Source: Gnetum montanum (lineage: Eukaryota; Streptophyta; Gnetopsida; Gnetales; Gnetaceae). Taken from it: a stretch of 64,000 bases of DNA. Below, one piece after another: positions 58,161 to 64,000 of the stretch. Position numbers and translations under genes: made by a program. The notes beneath the pieces are model-generated. The model was not told where the DNA came from. It ran no database searches and saw nothing but the letters and a program-made list of their open reading frames with translations. The DNA is taken from contig MNCI01001919.1 of assembly GCA_015680685.1 (NCBI GenBank), positions 504,416-568,415 on the forward strand. Reading direction: 5' to 3'. Position 1 is the first letter of the stretch, and each line of letters opens with the position of its first letter.

Positions 58161-59212
58161 GCAAAGTTCTAGTAGTCTAGTAGTTATAAGATAATTAACC
58201 CAACAACAGGCTCAACAACAATCCGAACCAACTTTTCAACAAGGTTCAAGATGTGATAAGGGAAAGCAACCAAAGGTAGGCTTTAATTTGTTTGAGTACT
58301 TTCTTCTTTTCCTTATATAATGTTAATAATAATTAATTTTTTTTTTAATATTTATCTTATGTTGCAGAGGTCTATAGAGAGATAGTATTTCATCTAAGAG
58401 ATGGATAGAGATGATGCAGGTGCTACTTCTACACAGACTCCTATTCCACCACCACCTAGATCACCACTCATACCTTATTTTCCTTGGACACCTAGAAGAG
58501 GTTCCCTTCCATAAGTAGCACCAAAAAAAATTTCTAAATCTATTCCAATGGTTTCTTCTTTCTCTATCTTTGGTTCTTCTTATTCTATGGGAAAGATAGT
58601 GGCAGCTACTAAGGAAGAACCATCAACTAATTTTAGATAACAAACCCTATTTTATTCATGAGGATGTCTATCATCTATGGGAGTTACAATCATGTAATTT
58701 CAAAGAAGATTATGATTTAGTATAGGCTAGGCCTCCATCATCTTGGCATCTAATTCCGGAGAAGGCTCCAGATGTTGTAAACAATCTAGAGAAAGTCTTA
58801 GGAGAGTTGGAAAGTGCAACATGTTATGCTCACCATCTAGATACTCATGCACATTTCCTTCAAATTGATAATGATTGATTTTAGGTAATATATATATTTT
58901 TCTCTCTTTTATATTTTTGGTTTGTTGATTTATTCATAACTCATAATTTAAATTTTGTTTCTATAGAGAAAGAAAAAGGAATGGCAAAGAGACATGGATG
59001 ATCAATCAATACAAGTGAAATGTTGAAGACTCAACTTCAAAGAAAAGAGGAATCATCAATTGTAGTAACATGTGTAACTGAATATATCCAACAACTATGT
59101 AATGGAATGGTTGGATATAAAGTAGTGCTTAGCAAAGCAAATGCTACTACTGTAGAGAGAGAATCGTAGTCGAAGATAGTTATAGATCTTGAATCAGTTG
59201 GTCATAACAAAT
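58161..59212 (+). pseudogene. Plant-mobile-domain-like cargo gene, 3' part
   Basis: Continues 47105-48200 after element B. Gln-rich exon piece near 58200-58275, intron-like GTAGGC (58276) to TTGCAG (58370), Pro/Ser-rich exon (58371-58640) with P-I-P-P-P-P-R-S-P, a further block to 58880, intron-like GTAATA (58885) to CTATAG (58968), and a last block to about 59212. Stops present. I cannot name a domain in this part. Confidence 0.5.
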
Positions 59213-59410
59213 AATTATAGTTGCCCCTTTTCATTATTTTCCCATTCTACCCCTTTTTTCTTTAACGATGTACTTCCTGTTCATTCCTTTTGATACTAAA
59301 ATAAAATAATATTTTCCTACATGTTGTTACTTTTCTTAAATGTACATGTGTTCTATGATAATAATAAAATGAGTTTTTTTTTTTCATTTTGGTTCCTAAA
59401 TCGTGGTTTT
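59213..59410. other. Element D leader next to PBS
   Basis: T-rich, no motif; includes a T9 run at 59373-59381. Confidence 0.4.
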
Positions 59411-59421
59411 CTTGGATACCA
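59411..59421 (-). other. Element D primer-binding site, initiator tRNA-Met type
   Basis: Minus strand TGGTATCCAAG, two bases inside the LTR; the first seven bases match the initiator tRNA-Met complement. Confidence 0.65.
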
Positions 59422-59423
59422 AA

Positions 59424-59937
59424 TGTGACATCTTGTTCTTGAATGTCATAAAAATACGAATGCCTAATTTATTATATTCATCATGGATAACATATCAAAA
59501 ATATTATAAACACTTAAATAATGAATTAATTAGTAGATAAATAACTGACACTAAATAATTAAGCAAGGAAAGAAAAATGGAAGAATTGTATTAATGGAAG
59601 AGAGTACTATAACACCCTTTTGGGTTGTCTTCCTATGTCACTTAAGCCTTAGAGGCAATCTAGCACTGCCACCATAGTTAGGCCTATAACCCAACCAGAA
59701 GGGTGGGCTAGTTTCCTTCCTATCCTGCTTCATCCGGGTCTTATTAATTGCCTCTCTAGGCTATGCAACTCCATGTCGGCATGACCTCTAACCTTGGCCT
59801 TAAATAGCATAGGTCAAACCCTTTCCCAAGGGATACATGAATAGTCATAACTCCTCATAATGAGGTACCCATTCATTAGAATGTTAATTACATTGTTTAC
59901 AATTGTTTCCACCCTTAACAAGGGATGGGATGTTACA
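59424..59937 (-). repeat. Element D 5' LTR
   Basis: 514 bp, TGTGACATC to GATGTTACA, collinear with 40552-41066. Confidence 0.9.
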
Positions 59938-61270
59938 ATAGAGGAAAATATAAGAGCTATGGTGGTTTTCCCAGTTCTCCATCTTCCTCTTCCTCTTCAA
60001 AGTCCAATTTTGATGAAGATGAATGTAGGTATCAAGATAGAGATATCCTTAGGGGTCACAATGAAGATAAAAATAGAAATAGATGAGATCATCATAATCA
60101 AAAAATAGAATGACATGTTTGATGATGATGAACCCTTGTTGGCTACTAGGAGCATGATGTAGATAACAAAGGTAGTTAGAATATCCCACAGGCATCAAAG
60201 GGAAAGCTGCATCAAAATACCTAATATGAATAACATCCCTAAATTTGTAGAAGGCTATAACTCTAATTCACAACATAACTTACAAGCCTTCAATGATGCC
60301 TAAAGCTTGTAGAACATTGAAAGTGAGTGGCAAAAGATTATGCTCTTTTGTAGGATACTAATAGATGAAGCTGAATATTGGTGTAGATTGTTGGAACTAG
60401 ATTTAATCCACTGATGATCCACAATGCGAGAACTCTTCAAAAAAAATACCAAACCTATGAGAGAGTGTTCAACTTGATAAAAAAAATCCAAGGATGGAAG
60501 TAATAACAACATTCATCGTTGGATGTTTCCTTGGAGAGATACTATTCTCTACTACCTAGATGTCCAAGCCATGGTTTTTCTCAAAAAGAGCAGCTTCTCC
60601 ACACCATATATGGGCTTCATGATAAAACAAGGGATACCCTTGGGATTTATGTCCAAGGTCATTTATCCAAATTAAAAGTCCATCGAATACAAAGGCTAGT
60701 TGAGTGGTGGCAAAAGAAGAAGGAGAGCTATGTAAATGAGAGAATGTAGAGGAATATAACTAGGACACAACTCTTCAAAACAAGAGGATCCATATCTATG
60801 ATGAGGAAAAAGAAGGAGATCTTGATGAGGTGATTTGATAACAAACCTTGCTAATACAAATGTCTACTGCTAAAATTGAAGCAAGGATAGATAAGATGTG
60901 AGAGTTAATGAATGAAAAAGTCATAACTTACATGAAAACCTTAGAGACGAGGATAGCAAAAAAAGGATCAAGTGATCAAAACAAGAAGAGAAAAATGAAC
61001 AAAGTAATAGGTAGGAACACTTATTGGTAAGAAAAATAACTATAAGAGAAGAGGCTATAGACTCAACCATAGAAAAGGATGATGGATGTGACATCTACCA
61101 ATACCATCATCCAAAGGGCTATTGCTAGGTAATGTTACATCTACATGGGCTTGGGGATTTTTCTTTGAATCCCATGTTTGCACAAAATAAAATGCCTAGG
61201 AAATTACCTTAATCACAAGGTAATTATAGGTGATCTTATCAGCAACCATACTATTTGAATGGGATTTCTT
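59938..61270 (+). pseudogene. Element C gag, main piece
   Basis: Resumes after D with a Ser-rich stretch (59985-60010). M-N-N-I-P-K-F at 60225, W-Q-K-I-M-L-F, then the helical block 60519-60749 matching A 9166-9426. Zinc-knuckle-like C-D-I-Y-Q-Y-H-H-P-K-G-Y-C at about 61090-61128. Numerous stops and shifts. Confidence 0.82.
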
Positions 61271-62340
61271 ATGAGCCTCAACACTACTATTAATTGCAAT
61301 GGAAAAATCCATAGTCATGGGGAAGGCCATCAACAAACTAGAAATACCCTTATCACCAATAGACCCATATGACTACTATGTTCAACAACCTATTTCTCCA
61401 AATGGTTCTACTTCCTCTACCTCAAATTGCTACTATCACTCTCACAAATATCATCAACCTATAGCATCTCCTATGGGATCACCATCTCACACCTCTCATC
61501 CTCTATCACATCCTTAATATTCTCATACTTTCCTCCACCATATGTCACCAATAATAACATAGGAAGTATTGGCATCACAACATTAACAAAAGAATGCTAC
61601 TTGTGTTGTAAACATACATGTAAATGATAATGCTAGTAGATATCAACCACAGTCTCAAAAATGTTTTTTCGTTAGGACAATTTCCACACATGAGCCCAAA
61701 ACTTAAAGACCTATTGGATTATCAAAACTAGCACAAGGCTAGCCAAGTGCAACACCTTTCCTTATCAAAACAATGTCTCCCAATCTTATGCAAGAGCCAA
61801 TAGCCATTACCACTCCAATGCAAGACGTAAAAGATGAACCTATCACTATGGAAAGATAGACAATTCCATGCATCACTAATAATGATAAAGGATGTAGTTG
61901 TGGGTTAAAAGTTCAAAATATTAACATAATCACTATACCAACCCACAACATATGTGAAAAACAAGTGCGTGAACAAATGGAAGCATGGGACACTAAACCA
62001 AAAGATACCCAATGGCCAAAAAATGAGAACCTAAAATCATCTAAAACATGCATGGAACAATCTAAATCACTTATTAACTCCTATCATAAGAAAGTGATCC
62101 AAACTAAGAACTTACGTGTAAATATAGAACCATAATCATACACCAATAGAAAGAGGAACCAAAGACTTAGATGATCAAAACTCAATTACCATCAATATTC
62201 CATGGGATGGTAATTGGAAAACTAAGTCACTAAGGATGGTAGGAGAGAAACCCCAAGTGTATGATCCAGGAAAACTAGGGTCCATTTTCCAAACACTCAC
62301 CCATAAGTTTAGTCATGGGGGAGATACCAATCATGATTAA
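61271..62340 (+). pseudogene. Element C gag tail and protease remnant
   Basis: Pro/Ser-rich tail like A 9900-10240 (61299-61517), then a jump. I-P-C-I-T-N-N-D-K-G near 61865 matches the protease C-terminal V-P-C-I-T-Y-S-D of A, but the D-S-G-S region is absent. C-M-E-Q near 62050 matches the end of that block. Reverse transcriptase through integrase is missing. Confidence 0.65.
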
Positions 62341-63760
62341 GGAATTAACAAGTGTTTTTCAATTATTTTTCTTTTACAATATATTTTTGATTTTTAATTT
62401 TTTGTCATGCCTTTTCACATTTCTTACCAATTTTCACATTCTTTGATATCTTTTACTTCTTTTATGCTTTTCCATTTCTTAAACCATTTGCAATTCTTTG
62501 ATATTTACTACTTTTTAATCTTTTTTATTATTAATATCATTTACAATTTTCCATACTTTGTTTACATGTTACTTGTACATATTTCTATCAATTTTGAATA
62601 AAACACATTGAATAAAGCAAGATGTAATTCCAATAAGGTGAATATTTATCTTTTTCATCAAATCATAAGGGACTAGTTATTTGTATAGTGAGACTACACC
62701 ACCCATCCATCAATTCCAGCAATTAGAAATTCTTACCATGGCCATAATGATATTCTTTCCATCATCAAACTAAGAATAAACTTGTGATCATTATGCCTAG
62801 ATAGAAAAGTGAAGAACCAACTAGGAATGTAAAGGGTGTGAAATCAAGGGGATTGTGGATTTTCTTAGATTATTACTATGAGTTCTATCCTATTGTTAAA
62901 GTTGTATTATGTCCTTGTAGATCTAATGAAAAATGGAAGTAAGAGTACAATAAGTGTTGCCTTACCATGTCACTAGAAAGACATGTTAACCATGCCTGAA
63001 GGTATGTGGCTTTTCAGAAATCTAAAAAATAAAAAGTTCAATGAATAAACTCCTCCCTTGGACAACACTCTAAGTTATAATACTGCTTGCAATGGTGATA
63101 GTCTTATGGTGGTGAATTTGAGAGGTGAAATAATGCAATGTCATTGGATGTGGCTTGGACTTGGTTTAAATCTTGGATAAAAGGGCTAATGATTACTTTA
63201 ACCACTTCTAAAATACAAGAATTCATTATGCCTATCATAAGATACCTCATGTCCAAATTTTAGCAATCCCTACTATAATCCATCTTAACTCATTGTATAT
63301 TTAATCATAACTTGTGGTTTTGTATAATATAGTGTTATTTTCCCCTATCTAGTGATACTAACATGTGTGTTTTGCTAACTAGCTATGTCTTACATTCAAC
63401 TCCTTAAGTGACGAAGGACACTTTTAGGCATGGTTATACAAGGGAACTAAGGGCCTACTTTAGGGAGGATCCACTTGTATAACTCTTGTATTTCATACTT
63501 TGAAGGCAATTCCACATCATTTTATGCCTTCCAAAACATCTACTAATCTTTCTATATCATCTAATAATCTATTCATACATCAGAACTTCATTATCCATTT
63601 CTTGTCCATACCATTAACTATTGTTGCTCATGATTCCTTCCTCATGAATCTTGAGTGCTAAATTGTTGAAAACTATGCATCACTCATGTCCCATGATCCT
63701 CTAGACAAGCTTTACATCTACTAGACATTCCATCTCACTCATTTATTTTCCAAGAAAAAT
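62341..63760 (+). other. Element C 3' untranslated region
   Basis: Matches the A 3' UTR at 'cacccatccatcaattcc' near 62700 (A near 11385) and 'tttagggaggatccactt' near 63461 (A near 12218). No coding. Confidence 0.65.
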
Positions 63761-64000
63761 CAATAGAAAATTTAAAATTTTTTAATAATGGTGTCATATT
63801 TATGATGTATGATCTGTGATGTCATGCAGATAAAAATAGTATATATATGCATGGGAGTTAGTGAGATTTTTCTCTTCCTCATTTTTCAACAAGAGAATTT
63901 TTGTAGTTTTTTTAGAACTCTTATGCACTAGCTTCTAAAGGCCATAACTTTGGCCTTGTAGCTCTAATTTCAAAAATTCTTAAATTTTGTTGACCCTAAA
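63761..64000. other. Right edge, possible start of the element C 3' LTR
   Basis: 'gatgtatgatctgtgatgtc' and a TATA-like run (63840-63848) recall an Athila U3, but no TGATGAG terminus is visible. Unresolved. Confidence 0.25.

Larger units (their letters stand above)
40552..59937 (-). mobile_element. D: chromovirus (Ty3/gypsy) with antisense gene cargo, interrupted by B
   Basis: LTRs 40552-41066 and 59424-59937, PPT at 41067-41080, PBS at 59411-59421. In element order: 5' LTR, a plus-strand gene-like cargo (59212 down to 47014, split by B), a 22-bp repeat, a 5S-derived segment, gag, protease, reverse transcriptase, RNase H, integrase and a degenerate chromodomain. Without B it is about 9.4 kb. 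The chromodomain marks it as a chromovirus. Protease and integrase phrasing recall Galadriel- or Tekay-like clades but I cannot decide. Confidence 0.85.
39105..64000 (+). mobile_element. C: Athila-type element, interrupted by D, runs off the right edge
   Basis: LTR to 40156, tRNA-Asp PBS at 40158, gag N-terminus to 40551, then D (40552-59937), then gag from 59938 and a 3' UTR to about 63760. The gag frame is continuous across the D insertion when one TSD copy is removed. Protease is reduced to a remnant and no reverse transcriptase is seen between 61900 and 62340, so pol has been deleted. The start near 39105 is approximate. Confidence 0.82.

Overview
The window is plant nuclear DNA made almost wholly of old, nested LTR retrotransposons. 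Evidence: primer-binding sites matching plant tRNA-Asp and initiator tRNA-Met, Athila, Tat, chromovirus and Ty1/copia domain signatures, 5-bp target-site duplications (TSDs), and stops that mostly look like C-to-T or G-to-A decay. I cannot name the species. I see no intact, expressed-looking host gene. All homology and identity statements come from reading and aligning by eye.

Left third (1-20.8 kb). An Athila LTR fragment (1-453, minus) runs off the left edge. It is followed by a decayed gene-like tract with intron-like breaks (459-3229). Next is Tat1, a non-autonomous Tat-type element (3757-20763, plus, TSD CCCAT) with gag and protease but no reverse transcriptase. An Athila element, A (6699-13768, plus), sits inside the Tat1 gag. 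Removing A and one TSD copy restores the Tat1 reading frame. A has gag and protease; a 101-N assembly gap stands where about 3.1 kb of pol should be. Tat1 itself landed in an older minus-strand Tat relative, Tat2, whose gag-protease remains fill 20769-24070.

Middle and right (27.5-64 kb) form a stack at least four deep. F is a Ty1/copia element (minus, from 27563). E (29114-34817, minus, perfect TSD CATTA) sits inside F. C, an Athila element (plus, from about 39105 to past the window end), interrupts F's right LTR. D, a chromovirus (40552-59937, minus, TSD ATAGG/ATAGA), interrupts C's gag. B, an Athila element with all pol domains recognisable (48201 to about 58160, minus), interrupts D.

The most unusual content is host-gene-like cargo. 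E has complete LTRs, PBS, PPT and TSD but no recognisable gag or pol. Instead it carries an intron-free pseudogene of a CCR4-type deadenylase catalytic domain (30140-31220). D carries, antisense and upstream of its own gag, an intron-bearing plant-mobile-domain-like gene with a possible TATA box, now split by B. D and E also share a 5S-rRNA-derived segment holding the pol III internal promoter region, and a strict 22-bp tandem repeat, so they look like sister elements with different cargo.

Several single Ns are flanked by short exact duplications or by a missing block. They look like contig-joining artefacts.
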